Of a stretch of 64,000 nt of DNA, positions 25,697-35,909 are shown piece by piece. Numbering within the stretch: the first letter of the stretch is position 1; each line of letters opens with the position of its first letter. A program made the translations under genes and the position numbers. The stretch is from Micromonospora antibiotica (GTDB taxonomy: Bacteria > Actinomycetota > Actinomycetes > Mycobacteriales > Micromonosporaceae), in contig NZ_JAGFWR010000003.1 of the NCBI RefSeq assembly GCF_017599305.1, positions 372,001 to 436,000 of the forward strand, given 5' to 3'. The notes under the pieces are model-generated. The model searched no databases, had not been told where the DNA came from, and was given only the letters and a program-made list of their open reading frames with translations.

Positions 25697-27088
25697 ATGA
25701 AGGGCAGTCTGCGCGCCGCGCTGGCAGCCGTCGTCCTCGCAATCGCGGCATCCACCGTCCTGATGACGGCGCAGCCCGCGACCGCGGCGACCCTGACCAG
25801 AGTGACCGGATTCGGCAACAACCCCACCAACCTCAACATGTACCTGTACGCCCCGAGCACCCTCGCGCCCCGCCCGGCGCTGTTGCTCCTGGTGCACTAC
25901 TGCAGCGGTTCGGCCAGCGGGATCTTCAACGGCAACGGGCACGACTACGTGACCGCCGCCGACCGCTACGGCTATCTCATCGTGGTGCCCGAGGCCACCC
26001 GCAGCGGAAGCTGCTTCGACGTCTCCACCCCGGCCGCCCTCACCCGCAACGGTGGCGGCGACTCGACCGGGATCATGTCGATGGTCGCGTACGCCCGGCA
26101 GCGCTACAACGTCGACCCGGCGCGGATCGTGGTCTCCGGGTTCTCCTCCGGGGCGATGATGACCAATGTGCTCGCCGCGCAGTACCCCGACGTCTTCTCC
26201 GCCGCGTCGGCGTTCTCCGGGGTGCCGGCCGGCTGCTTCGCCACCACCGACGGATCGCTGTGGAACAGCCGCTGCTCCGGCGGCACCGTGATCAAGACGG
26301 CGCAACAGTGGGGCGACCAGGCCCGCGCGATGTACCCCGGGTACACGGGCCGTTATCCCCGGATGCAGTTGTGGCACGGGGTCACCGACACCACCCTCGC
26401 CTACCCCAACTACGGCGAGGAGATCAAGCAGTGGACCAACCTGCACGGGTTGAGCACCACGCCCACCGCCACCGACCGTCCCCAGTCGTCCTGGACGCGC
26501 ACCCGCTACGGCGGGACGGGGTCGCAGGCCCCCGTCGAGGGGATCAGCATCGCCGGGGTGGGTCACCAGCTGCCGATGGCCGGACAGCTCGCGTACGCCA
26601 TCACCTTCCTCGGCCTGGACGGTAGCGCGCCCACCCCCACCCCCACCGCCAGCCCCACCCCCACCCCCACGCCGACGCCGACGCCGACGCCGACGATCAC
26701 CCCGACCCCCACGCCGACGGTCACCCCGACCTCGACCCCGACGCCCACGCCGACGTCGTCGCCGCAGTCGGGTGCCTGCCGGGTCACCGACACGATCAGC
26801 GCGTGGAACAGCGGGCTGACCGCCAGCATCACCATCGTCAACACCGCCAGCACGACGCTCAACGGCTGGTCCCTCGGGTTCACCCTGCCCGCCGGGCAGG
26901 TCATCACCGGCGGCTGGAACGCCAGCTACGCACCGGCCAGCGGCCAGGTCACCGCCACGAACGTCAGTTACAACGGCACGCTGGCCCCCGGCGCGTCGAC
27001 CACTATCGGATTCCAGGCCACCCACACCGGCAACGCCGCCGCCCCCACGGCATTCACCCTGAACGGGGCGACCTGCGTGGTCGCCTGA
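25697..27088 (+). CDS. Secreted CE1 esterase (PHB-depolymerase-like, acetylxylan/feruloyl type) with CBM2
   Basis: A 463-residue secreted protein starting at the ATG at 25697 (AGAAAGG upstream) with a Sec signal ending ATAA. Residues about 33-310 are an alpha/beta hydrolase of the esterase-PHB family: VVSGFSSGAMM carries the nucleophile Ser in GFSSG, WHGVTDTTLAY the Asp, and GVGHQLPM the His. A long TPTP linker (about 315-360) leads to a C-terminal CBM2 (about 364-463). Such proteins in CAZyme operons deacetylate xylan or remove feruloyl groups. It is first in an operon with GH54 and GH27 and is a paralog of the minus-strand gene at 30,677. Confidence 0.88.
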   Translation: MKGSLRAALAAVVLAIAASTVLMTAQPATAATLTRVTGFGNNPTNLNMYLYAPSTLAPRPALLLLVHYCSGSASGIFNGNGHDYVTAADRYGYLIVVPEATRSGSCFDVSTPAALTRNGGGDSTGIMSMVAYARQRYNVDPARIVVSGFSSGAMMTNVLAAQYPDVFSAASAFSGVPAGCFATTDGSLWNSRCSGGTVIKTAQQWGDQARAMYPGYTGRYPRMQLWHGVTDTTLAYPNYGEEIKQWTNLHGLSTTPTATDRPQSSWTRTRYGGTGSQAPVEGISIAGVGHQLPMAGQLAYAITFLGLDGSAPTPTPTASPTPTPTPTPTPTPTITPTPTPTVTPTSTPTPTPTSSPQSGACRVTDTISAWNSGLTASITIVNTASTTLNGWSLGFTLPAGQVITGGWNASYAPASGQVTATNVSYNGTLAPGASTTIGFQATHTGNAAAPTAFTLNGATCVVA

Positions 27089-27185
27089 ACCACCACGACC
27101 GCAGCCCCCCGCACCGCGTCGAGGGGTGATCCGTCCCCGCCCTGCCAGGGCGTGCCGCACCGTCCAGTCATCATCAGGAGCTCCC

Positions 27186-28652
27186 GTGCCAGAAACCCGA
27201 TTCCTCCGTCGGCGGCCGGCGCTGGTCGCCGCCACCACCACCCTCCTGCTCGTCGGTGCCGTCGCCGCCCAGACCGAAGCCTCGGCGGCTGCCGCCGGAT
27301 GCCAGGTCAGCTATGCGGTCAGCTCGTCCTGGCAGGGCGGCTTCGGCGCCAACGTCACCATCACCAACCTCGGTGACGCGGTGAACGGGTGGCAACTGAC
27401 CTGGAACTACGCCGCCGGACAGACCATCACCCAGCTGTGGAACGGCAGCTACACCCAGGCCGGCGCCCAGGTCACCGTCACCAACGCCAGCTACAACGCC
27501 ACGATCCCCACCAACGGCACCGCCAGCTTCGGCTTCAACGGCGCGTGGACCGGCAGCAACCCCGCCCCCACCTCGTTCAGCCTCAACGGCACCACCTGCA
27601 CCGGCGGGGTGAACCCGACCACCGGACCACCACCGACCACGCCCCCGCCGACCACACCGCCGCCCACCACCCCGCCACCGACCACCCCACCGCCGGGCAC
27701 CAGCCAGCCGTGTGACATCTACGCCGCCGGGGGCACCGCCTGCATCGCGGCGCACAGCACCACCCGGGCGCTCTACGCCGCCTACAACGGCTCGCTCTAC
27801 CAGGTGCGCCGGTCCTCGGACAACACCACCCGCAACATCGGCGTGCTGTCGCCGGGCGGGCGGGCCAACGCCGCCAGCCAGGACAGCTTCTGCGCGAACA
27901 CCACCTGCGTCATCACGATCATCTTCGACCAGTCCGGACGCGGCAACAACCTCGGCTACCAGGGTGCCGGCGGGGTCGGTGGCGCCGTCCAGCCGGCGGT
28001 GGCGAACAAGGAGTCGCTGACGGTCGGCGGCGACAAGGTGTACTCGCTCTACATCCCCGGTAAGAGCAGCTACTGGCGTGACGGTCACCTGACCGGGGTG
28101 CCGACCGGCGCCGCGCCGGAGGGCATGTACATGGTCACCAGCGGCACCCACGTCAACAGCGGCTGCTGCTTCGACTACGGCAACAGCGAGACCACCCGGC
28201 GGGCCGACGGCGCGGGCGCGATGGACGCGATCTACTTCGGCACCAGCTGCTGGTTCGGTGGCTGCTCCGGCTCCGGGCCCTGGGTGCAGGCCGACCTGGA
28301 GTACGGCCTCTACCCCGGCGGCAGCAGCTCGTGGAACTCCAACCAGCGGGCGTTCACCAGCAAGTTCGTCACCGCCACCCTGAAGAACAACGGCACCTCC
28401 CGGTTCGCCATCAAGGGCAGCAACGCCCAGTCCGGCAGCCTCTACACCCTCTATGACGGGTCGCTGCCGCGCGGGTACAGCCCGATGAAGAAGCAGGGCG
28501 CGATCATCCTGGGCAGCGGCGGGGACTGCTGCATCGACAACACCAACCAGAGCGTCGGCACCTTCTACGAGGGGGCGATGGTCGCCGGCTACCCGTCGGA
28601 CGCCACCGAGAACGCGGTACAGGCCAACATCACCGCCGCCGGCTACCGCTGA
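27186..28652 (+). CDS. Secreted CBM2-GH54 alpha-L-arabinofuranosidase (AbfB catalytic domain)
   Basis: A 488-residue secreted enzyme. The GTG at 27186 follows CAGGAG at spacing 5; a signal peptide ends ASAAAAG. CBM2 comes first (about 38-140; SSWQGGFGANVTITNLGD), then a PPPTT linker and the GH54 sandwich (about 175-488). It begins PCDIYAAGGTACIAAHSTTRAL as in fungal AbfB. QADLEYGLYPGG carries the presumed nucleophile Glu, and ILGSGGDCCIDNTN the presumed acid/base Asp region. The CBM42 usually found after GH54 is absent and a bacterial CBM2 takes its place. It lies 97 bp after the CE1 gene and 21 bp before the GH27 gene. Confidence 0.9.
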   Translation: MPETRFLRRRPALVAATTTLLLVGAVAAQTEASAAAAGCQVSYAVSSSWQGGFGANVTITNLGDAVNGWQLTWNYAAGQTITQLWNGSYTQAGAQVTVTNASYNATIPTNGTASFGFNGAWTGSNPAPTSFSLNGTTCTGGVNPTTGPPPTTPPPTTPPPTTPPPTTPPPGTSQPCDIYAAGGTACIAAHSTTRALYAAYNGSLYQVRRSSDNTTRNIGVLSPGGRANAASQDSFCANTTCVITIIFDQSGRGNNLGYQGAGGVGGAVQPAVANKESLTVGGDKVYSLYIPGKSSYWRDGHLTGVPTGAAPEGMYMVTSGTHVNSGCCFDYGNSETTRRADGAGAMDAIYFGTSCWFGGCSGSGPWVQADLEYGLYPGGSSSWNSNQRAFTSKFVTATLKNNGTSRFAIKGSNAQSGSLYTLYDGSLPRGYSPMKKQGAIILGSGGDCCIDNTNQSVGTFYEGAMVAGYPSDATENAVQANITAAGYR

Positions 28653-28673
28653 TCCGGTGATCGAGGAGGTCCG

Positions 28674-30503
28674 ATGCAGCACCGTGTCATCCATTCAGCG
28701 ACCCGACGGGCGGCGGTCCTGCTGGCCGCCACCGTCCTGCTCGTGACGAACCTGGTCGGCGTCGGCGCCCCACAGCCGGCGCAGGCGTGGGACAACGGCG
28801 TCGCCGACACCCCACCGATGGGCTGGAACAGCTACGACTCGTTCAACTGGAGCGTCACCGAGGCCGACGTCCGGGCCAACGCCGACTACATGGGCGCGAA
28901 CCTGCGCAAGTACGGCTGGCAGTACATCGTCGTCGACTGGGCGTGGTACTTCCCCGGGCAGCACAACGGCAGCCCCAACCAGGACGCCAACCTGCAACCC
29001 CGGCTCCGGATGGACGCCAATGGGCGGCTGCTGCCCGACACCACCCGGTTCCCGTCGGCGGCCGGCGACAACGGGTTCAAACCGCTGGCCGACCACGTGC
29101 ACGCCCAGGGGCTGAAGTTCGGCGTCCACCTGATGCGGGGCATCCCCCGGCAGGCGGTCGCGGACAACGTGCCGATCCTCGGCACCTCGTGCCGGGCCAA
29201 CCAGATCGACGCCGGCAACAGCGCGGCCTGGCTCAACCTGATGTGGGGGCTGGACATGTCCAACCCCTGCGCGCAGGCGTACCTCGACTCGGTGTTCCAG
29301 CTGCTGGCCGGATGGGGCGTCGACTTCGTCAAGGTCGACGACATCGCCGCGCCTACCTACCGGCAGGCGGAGGTCGAGGGTTACCGGACGGCGATCGGGC
29401 GCAGCGGCCGGCCGATGGTGCTGAGCCTGTCGCCGGGGGCCACGCCGCTGTCCGCCGGCCCGCACGTGCAGAACAACGCGCACATGTGGCGGATCGTCAA
29501 CGACCTGTGGGACAACTGGTCGTCGGTGGACGCCCTGTTCGACCAGTTACGCAACTGGACGCCGTACCGCAGGGCGGGGGCCTGGCCCGACCCGGACATG
29601 ATCCCGATCGGCCGGCTGTCGAAGCACGGCCCGGTCGGCTCGCCGCGCTACTCCAACCTCAGCGCGGACGAGCAGCGCACCCTGATGTCGCTCTGGGTGA
29701 TCAACCGGGCGCCGCTGATGTGGGGCGGCAACCTGGTGGAGAACCGGCCGGCGGAGCTGGCGTTGATGACCAACAGCGCGGTGCTGGCGGTCGACCAGCG
29801 CAGCGCCAACAACCGCCAGCTCACCGGCGGCACCCGGCAGGTGTGGGTCGCCGACGTGCCGGACAGCACGGACCGGTACGTCGCGCTGTTCAACCGGGAG
29901 GGCGCGGCGGCCACCGTGTCGGTGAACCTGGCCGACCTGGGCATCGGCTCGGCAACCGCCACCGACCTCTGGTCCGGCGCGGCCCTGGGCACCTCGACCG
30001 GGACGTTCAGCCGTCCGCTGCCCGCCCACGGTGCCGGGCTCTACCGGCTGACGCCGCAGACCACCACCCCGACCCCGACGACGTACACGCTGACCGCCCG
30101 GCACAGCGCGAAGCTGCTCGACGTCAACAACGCCGCCACGACCGACGGCGCGAACGTCGTGCAGTGGGCCGCGAACGGTCAGGCCAACCAGCGGTGGCGG
30201 TTCTCCGACGTCGGCGGCGGCTGGTCCACGGTGGTGAGCGTCAACAGCGGCAAGTGCCTCGACGTCTACGGCGGCGCGGGCACGACCGCCGACGGCGCCC
30301 GGGTGGTGCAGTGGACCTGCAACGGGGGCACCAACCAGCAGTGGCGGCTCCAGGACGTCGGTGACGGCCAGGTGCAGCTGGTGGCCCGGCACAGCAACAA
30401 GTGTCTCGACGTGCTCAACGCCGGGCTGACCGACGGGGTGCAGGTCGTGCAGTGGACCTGCGGCGCCGGCACGAACCAGCAGTGGCGGCGTACGCCGGTG
30501 TGA
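28674..30503 (+). CDS. Secreted GH27 enzyme (beta-L-arabinopyranosidase or alpha-galactosidase) with CBM13
   Basis: A 609-residue secreted enzyme, ATG at 28674 after GAGGAGG. The signal peptide ends AQA. The GH27 barrel shows DTPPMGWNSYDSFNW, GWGVDFVKVDDI (nucleophile Asp) and AWPDPDMIPIGRL (acid/base Asp). The C-terminal 140 residues are a CBM13 trefoil (VVQWAANGQANQRW, VVQWTCNGGTNQQW, VVQWTCGAGTNQQW). The active-site motifs differ from the GH27 at 20,432 (VKVDD against KYDWC) and resemble the subgroup that includes beta-L-arabinopyranosidases. Placement after an arabinofuranosidase supports arabinose release, but this is inference. It is last in the CE1-GH54-GH27 operon. Confidence 0.9.
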   Translation: MQHRVIHSATRRAAVLLAATVLLVTNLVGVGAPQPAQAWDNGVADTPPMGWNSYDSFNWSVTEADVRANADYMGANLRKYGWQYIVVDWAWYFPGQHNGSPNQDANLQPRLRMDANGRLLPDTTRFPSAAGDNGFKPLADHVHAQGLKFGVHLMRGIPRQAVADNVPILGTSCRANQIDAGNSAAWLNLMWGLDMSNPCAQAYLDSVFQLLAGWGVDFVKVDDIAAPTYRQAEVEGYRTAIGRSGRPMVLSLSPGATPLSAGPHVQNNAHMWRIVNDLWDNWSSVDALFDQLRNWTPYRRAGAWPDPDMIPIGRLSKHGPVGSPRYSNLSADEQRTLMSLWVINRAPLMWGGNLVENRPAELALMTNSAVLAVDQRSANNRQLTGGTRQVWVADVPDSTDRYVALFNREGAAATVSVNLADLGIGSATATDLWSGAALGTSTGTFSRPLPAHGAGLYRLTPQTTTPTPTTYTLTARHSAKLLDVNNAATTDGANVVQWAANGQANQRWRFSDVGGGWSTVVSVNSGKCLDVYGGAGTTADGARVVQWTCNGGTNQQWRLQDVGDGQVQLVARHSNKCLDVLNAGLTDGVQVVQWTCGAGTNQQWRRTPV

Positions 30504-30531
30504 CAGGGCGGACGATGCTCCGCCGGTGAGG

Positions 30532-30570
30532 AGGGCGCAGGGCCGGGATCGTCTCCCGGCCCTGCGCCCT
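30532..30570 (+). terminator. Terminator of the CE1-GH54-GH27 operon
   Basis: AGGGCGCAGGGCCGGGA (30532-30548) pairs perfectly with TCCCGGCCCTGCGCCCT (30554-30570): 17 bp with a 5-nt loop, 28 bp after the stop codon. Confidence 0.85.
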
Positions 30571-30620
30571 GCCGCGTGGGCCGCACCGCGTCTGCCGCGC
30601 CGGCCGCCGCGCGGACGCGA

Positions 30621-30659
30621 CTGCGGGGTGGGGCACCTCGGCGGTGCCCCACCCCGCAG
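30621..30659 (-). terminator. Terminator of the minus-strand CE1 gene
   Basis: CTGCGGGGTGGGGCACC (30621-30637) pairs perfectly with GGTGCCCCACCCCGCAG (30643-30659), 17 bp with a 5-nt loop, 17 bp beyond the stop codon. Together with the hairpin at 30532 it insulates convergent genes. Confidence 0.85.
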
Positions 30660-30676
30660 GAGGTGGAAACTCCCGG

Positions 30677-31993
30677 TCAGGCGGCGGTGCAGGTCGGGGT
30701 CACACCCGCCGCGCTGCCCGTGCCCTGGAAACCGAACTCGGTCGACTGACCGGCACCGAGCGCACCGTTGTAGTCCACGTTCGTGAACCGCACCGTCCCG
30801 GAGTTACCACTGGCCGTCGCCGACCACGTCCCGGTCACACTCGTCCCACCCGGCAGGGTCACGCTCACCGTCCACCCACGGGTACCCGACGAACCCGCGG
30901 TCACCTTCACCGTCGCCACGAAACCACCCGTCCACGAATTCAACGACACCGACGCCGAACAGCCACCGGTGGCCGGCGGGGTCGTGGGCGGCGGCGTCGT
31001 GGGGTTCGGCGGAGTGGTCGGCGGCGGCGTCGTCGGGTTCGGCGGCGTCGTCGGCGGCGGCGTGGTGGGGCTGGCGCTGTCGAAGCCCAGGAAGCGGACG
31101 GCCTGCGCGGCGTCGAACGGGATGGAGTGCCCGTAGCCCTGGAAGCTGATCGCCTCCACCGGCGCGGTGCCCCCGGTGCCGCCGTAGCGGGTACGGGTGG
31201 CGCTGGTCTGCGGGTAGTCGGTAGAGCTGGGGGTCTGCGCGACACCGAGCACGTTGGTCCACTGCTTGACCTGCTCGCCGAAATTGACGTAGCTCAGCGT
31301 GGTGTCCGTGGTGCCGTGCCAGATCTGCATCCGGGGCCGCTTGCCGGTGTAACCGGGGTAGGCGTTGCGGACCAGGTCACCCCACTGCTGGGGGGTCTTC
31401 ACGATCCGCCCGCCGGAGCAGTCGCTGTTCCACTCCGAGCCGTTGGTGGTGGCGAAGCAGCCGAACGGGACACCGGAGGAGCTGACCCCGGCGTTGAACA
31501 CGTCCGGATAGACCCCCGCCATCACGTTGGTCATCATCGCGCCGGAGGAGAACCCGGCGACGCCGATCCGGTTCGCGTCGACCGGGTAGCGGTTCCGCAC
31601 GTAGTCGATCATCGACATGAGGCCCACCGGGTCGCTGCCGCCGTTGCGCCGCAGCGCCTGCGGGGATGAGACGTCCCAGCACTTGCTGCTGCGGGTCACC
31701 GACGGGTAGATCACGATGTAGCCGTAGCGGTCGGCCAGCGAGCTGAGTCCGAAACCGGTGTGCAGCGCCGGGCCGCTGCCGGTGCAGTAGTGCAGGGCCA
31801 GCAGCAGCGCCGGCCGGGCGGCCACCCGGTCGGGCACGTACAGGTGCATCTGCAGGTTGGTCGGGTTGGTGCCGAAGTTGGTCACCTGGGTCAGCGTCGC
31901 GGCCGACGCCGGGTTGGGGGCCGCGACCACGGCCGTGACGGTCGCCAGGGCGGTCGCCAGCGCGGCGGCCAGCAGTGCGAGTCGGGGTTTCAT
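30677..31993 (-). CDS. Secreted CE1 esterase (PHB-depolymerase-like) with CBM2, second paralog
   Basis: A 438-residue secreted protein with signal peptide (LALLAAALATALATVTAVVA) and an alpha/beta hydrolase domain: VAGFSSGAMMTNV (nucleophile Ser), WHGTTDTTLSY (Asp) and GYGHSIPFD (His). A PPPTTPPNPT linker and a C-terminal CBM2 follow. The hydrolase aligns end to end with the plus-strand CE1 at 25,697, so the two are paralogs. The last 279 bp are 99% identical to the 3' end of the GH10 gene upstream. It lies 235 bp downstream of GH10 beyond a strong terminator, and no promoter is obvious. Confidence 0.88.
   Translation of the reverse strand: MKPRLALLAAALATALATVTAVVAAPNPASAATLTQVTNFGTNPTNLQMHLYVPDRVAARPALLLALHYCTGSGPALHTGFGLSSLADRYGYIVIYPSVTRSSKCWDVSSPQALRRNGGSDPVGLMSMIDYVRNRYPVDANRIGVAGFSSGAMMTNVMAGVYPDVFNAGVSSSGVPFGCFATTNGSEWNSDCSGGRIVKTPQQWGDLVRNAYPGYTGKRPRMQIWHGTTDTTLSYVNFGEQVKQWTNVLGVAQTPSSTDYPQTSATRTRYGGTGGTAPVEAISFQGYGHSIPFDAAQAVRFLGFDSASPTTPPPTTPPNPTTPPPTTPPNPTTPPPTTPPATGGCSASVSLNSWTGGFVATVKVTAGSSGTRGWTVSVTLPGGTSVTGTWSATASGNSGTVRFTNVDYNGALGAGQSTEFGFQGTGSAAGVTPTCTAA
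30683..30961. repeat. 279-bp near-identical repeat, copy 1 (CBM2 of CE1)
   Basis: By eye this segment equals 32235-32513 except for two bases, both silent (Asn AAT/AAC, Cys TGT/TGC). It encodes almost exactly one CBM2 domain; the flanking linker and hydrolase sequences do not match. Confidence 0.9.
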
Positions 31994-32142
31994 CGGCGGT
32001 TCCTCTGTCGGAGTCGGTGGTCAGCGACGGACGACGGGCCCTCCCGGCGTGCGGGACGACGGTCCGGACCGGCCCGGTCCGGGGCTGGCCGACGATGGTC
32101 CGGCCGGGGCACGTCGCACCGGCCGGCGGGTCGGGGGTGATG

Positions 32143-32186
32143 CACCGCCGGCCCGACCCGGGTGCGCCCGGGTCGGGCCGGCGGTG
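32143..32186 (-). terminator. Terminator between GH10 and CE1
   Basis: CACCGCCGGCCCGACCCGGG (32143-32162) is perfectly complementary to 32167-32186, a 20-bp stem with loop TGCG. It suggests GH10 is transcribed alone. Confidence 0.85.
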
Positions 32187-32188
32187 GT

Positions 32189-34093
<1,905 letters not shown>

Positions 34094-34246
34094 TCGTAGC
34101 GATCTGTCCGGGTCGATCCGACCGTCCACCGTCGCCGCCGGGCGGGCCGGCGGGCCGGGAGTTTCTCGCGGCGATCGAGATCGGCACGCGGACCGGCCCG
34201 CCACGCCCGACCGACCGGGTCCGGCGGGGCGGGCGGTCCAGGTGCT

Positions 34247-34286
34247 GACCGGGCAGCACGTGGGCGGACCGGGCAGCACGCGGGCG
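34247..34286. repeat. 20-bp unit in two tandem copies
   Basis: GACCGGGCAGCACGTGGGCG and GACCGGGCAGCACGCGGGCG follow directly, 20 bp beyond the stop codon of the LacI gene. Confidence 0.7.
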
Positions 34287-34306
34287 GTCGCGGGGCGGCC
34301 GTCCCG

Positions 34307-35359
34307 TCAGGTCGCCGGGGGCGCGGTGCTCTGCCGGACGGTGAGGGTGGTCGCCAGCTCTAGGCGGACCTGGCCGGTCGGCTCCCCCCGGCCGAGCGCG
34401 AGCGCCAACTCGGTGGCGGTGGCCGCCATCTCGATCAACGGCTGGTGCACGGTGGTCAGCGCCGGATCGACCAGGGCGGCCATCGGCAGGTCGTCGAAGC
34501 CGACGACGCTGAGGTCGGCGGGAATCCGCAGCCCCAGCGACCGGGCCGCCTGGTAGACGCCCAGGGCCTGCAGGTCGTTGCACGCGAAGATGGCGGTCGG
34601 CCGGTCGGGCCGGCGGAGCAGGTCGAGCGCCGCGGCCTGGCCGTCGGCGGGGTTCAGGCCGGTGTGCACGACCAGGTCGGCGGTCACCGGCAGGCCGGCC
34701 GCCTCCAGGGCGGACCGGTGGCCGTCCAGTCGGGCCCGGCAGCACAGGACGTGTTCCGGGCCACCGATCATCGCGATCCGTCGGTGACCGAGCCCGATCA
34801 GGTGGCGGGTGGCCGACCGGCCGCCGGCCCAGTTCGTCGCACCGACGAACGGCACGTCCTCGGGCAGCTCGGTGGTGGGGTCGAAGACCACGAACGGGAT
34901 GCCCCGGGCCCGTAGCCGCTGGTGGTCCTCCGCGCCCAGTTGGGCCACCATCACCAGGCAGTCCGGCCGGCGGGCGAGGGTGTCGTCGATCCAGTACCGG
35001 ATCGCGTTGCGTTGCGGCCCGAACTCCGTCAGCACGACGCCGACGCGCTGCTGCCGGGCCGCCCGCTCGACGCCCCGGATGATCTCCAGGCCCCACATGT
35101 CCTCGATCTCGTCGAAGACCAGCTCCATGATGTTGCTGCGGGTCGCCGGGGCGGTCCTGCGGTAGCCGTGGTGACTGATCGCCGCCTCGACGCGGGCCCG
35201 GGTGTCCGCCGCGACACCGGACCTACCGTTGATCACCTTCGACACGGTCGGAATCGACACGCCGGCTGACTCCGCGATCGCCGCGATCGTCACCGGTCTG
35301 GTCGGATCGACGAACGACGCCAGGTCGCCGCCCGGCCTGCCCGACTCGACGTGCCTCAA
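34307..35359 (-). CDS. LacI-family regulator divergent from GH5
   Basis: A 350-residue regulator. HTH VTIAAIAESAGVSIPTVSKVINGRSG, hinge GYRRTAPATRSN, effector domain with LVFDEIEDMWGLEIIRGVERA, TAIFACNDLQALGVYQAAR and DLSVVGFDDLPMAALVDPALTTVHQPL. This is the XylR-like subgroup, also seen in the fusion regulator at 22,390. I choose the TTG at 35359 because GAGGAGG lies 5 bp upstream; an ATG at 35401 would place that site inside the coding region. The GAAA-N-TTTC-type operator at 35642 lies between it and the divergent GH5 gene. Confidence 0.88.
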   Translation of the reverse strand: MRHVESGRPGGDLASFVDPTRPVTIAAIAESAGVSIPTVSKVINGRSGVAADTRARVEAAISHHGYRRTAPATRSNIMELVFDEIEDMWGLEIIRGVERAARQQRVGVVLTEFGPQRNAIRYWIDDTLARRPDCLVMVAQLGAEDHQRLRARGIPFVVFDPTTELPEDVPFVGATNWAGGRSATRHLIGLGHRRIAMIGGPEHVLCCRARLDGHRSALEAAGLPVTADLVVHTGLNPADGQAAALDLLRRPDRPTAIFACNDLQALGVYQAARSLGLRIPADLSVVGFDDLPMAALVDPALTTVHQPLIEMAATATELALALGRGEPTGQVRLELATTLTVRQSTAPPAT

Positions 35360-35909
35360 TCCGGCCTCCTCCTCTGCGGCGGCTGCCGGTCGGGCCGGCA
35401 TCGCCACGCGACCGGGCCGCCGGCACCGTTCAGGGAAACCAGGATAACCCGGCGGCCGGCGTCCGACCCCGACGCACATTCGGGGGTACGACCAAGAGTT
35501 TCCGTCATCTGTCGATCTGAACTCAGCACCTCCCGGTGTTCCCGTGTCGCCACCGGGGCCAGACCAGCGGGCCAGGCCCCGGACAACCCGGGAACTTCCC
35601 CTCCATTGACGTGCGTCAACCGACACTTGTATGGTCTGCGACGGAAACTTTCCGAGTCCATCCTCCGATTGTTTCCAGGCGGGAGCCTCGCCATTCCGTA
35701 CGGACGCACTGGGCAGCGTCCGTATCCGCCACGCCCGGCCGTGCCGTCGGACGGTCACGCCCGCCCGGCGCAACCCCGTTCTCCCGGTTGCGGTGGCCCG
35801 GTGCGGTGGCCCCACCCGATCCGGTTCACCCCGGACCCGTCAGGGCGGCCCGGTCGGCGAGACGTCCGACGACCCCAACCACCGTGCCACCATGGCGAGG
35901 AGTTCCCAG
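35360..35909. other. 550-bp divergent promoter region LacI/GH5
   Basis: No gene is supported; the GH5 ORF is open to 35631 without signal-peptide character. The operator at 35642-35654 is the only clear element. GAGTTTCCG (35496-35504) and GTTTCC (35671-35676) are possible half-sites. Confidence 0.5.
35642..35654. promoter_or_regulatory. XylR/BxlR-like operator before GH5
   Basis: CGGAAACTTTCCG is a perfect 6-1-6 palindrome containing GAAANTTTC, the motif known upstream of streptomycete xylanolytic genes. It lies 256 bp upstream of GH5 and 283 bp upstream of the divergent LacI gene. Confidence 0.65.
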
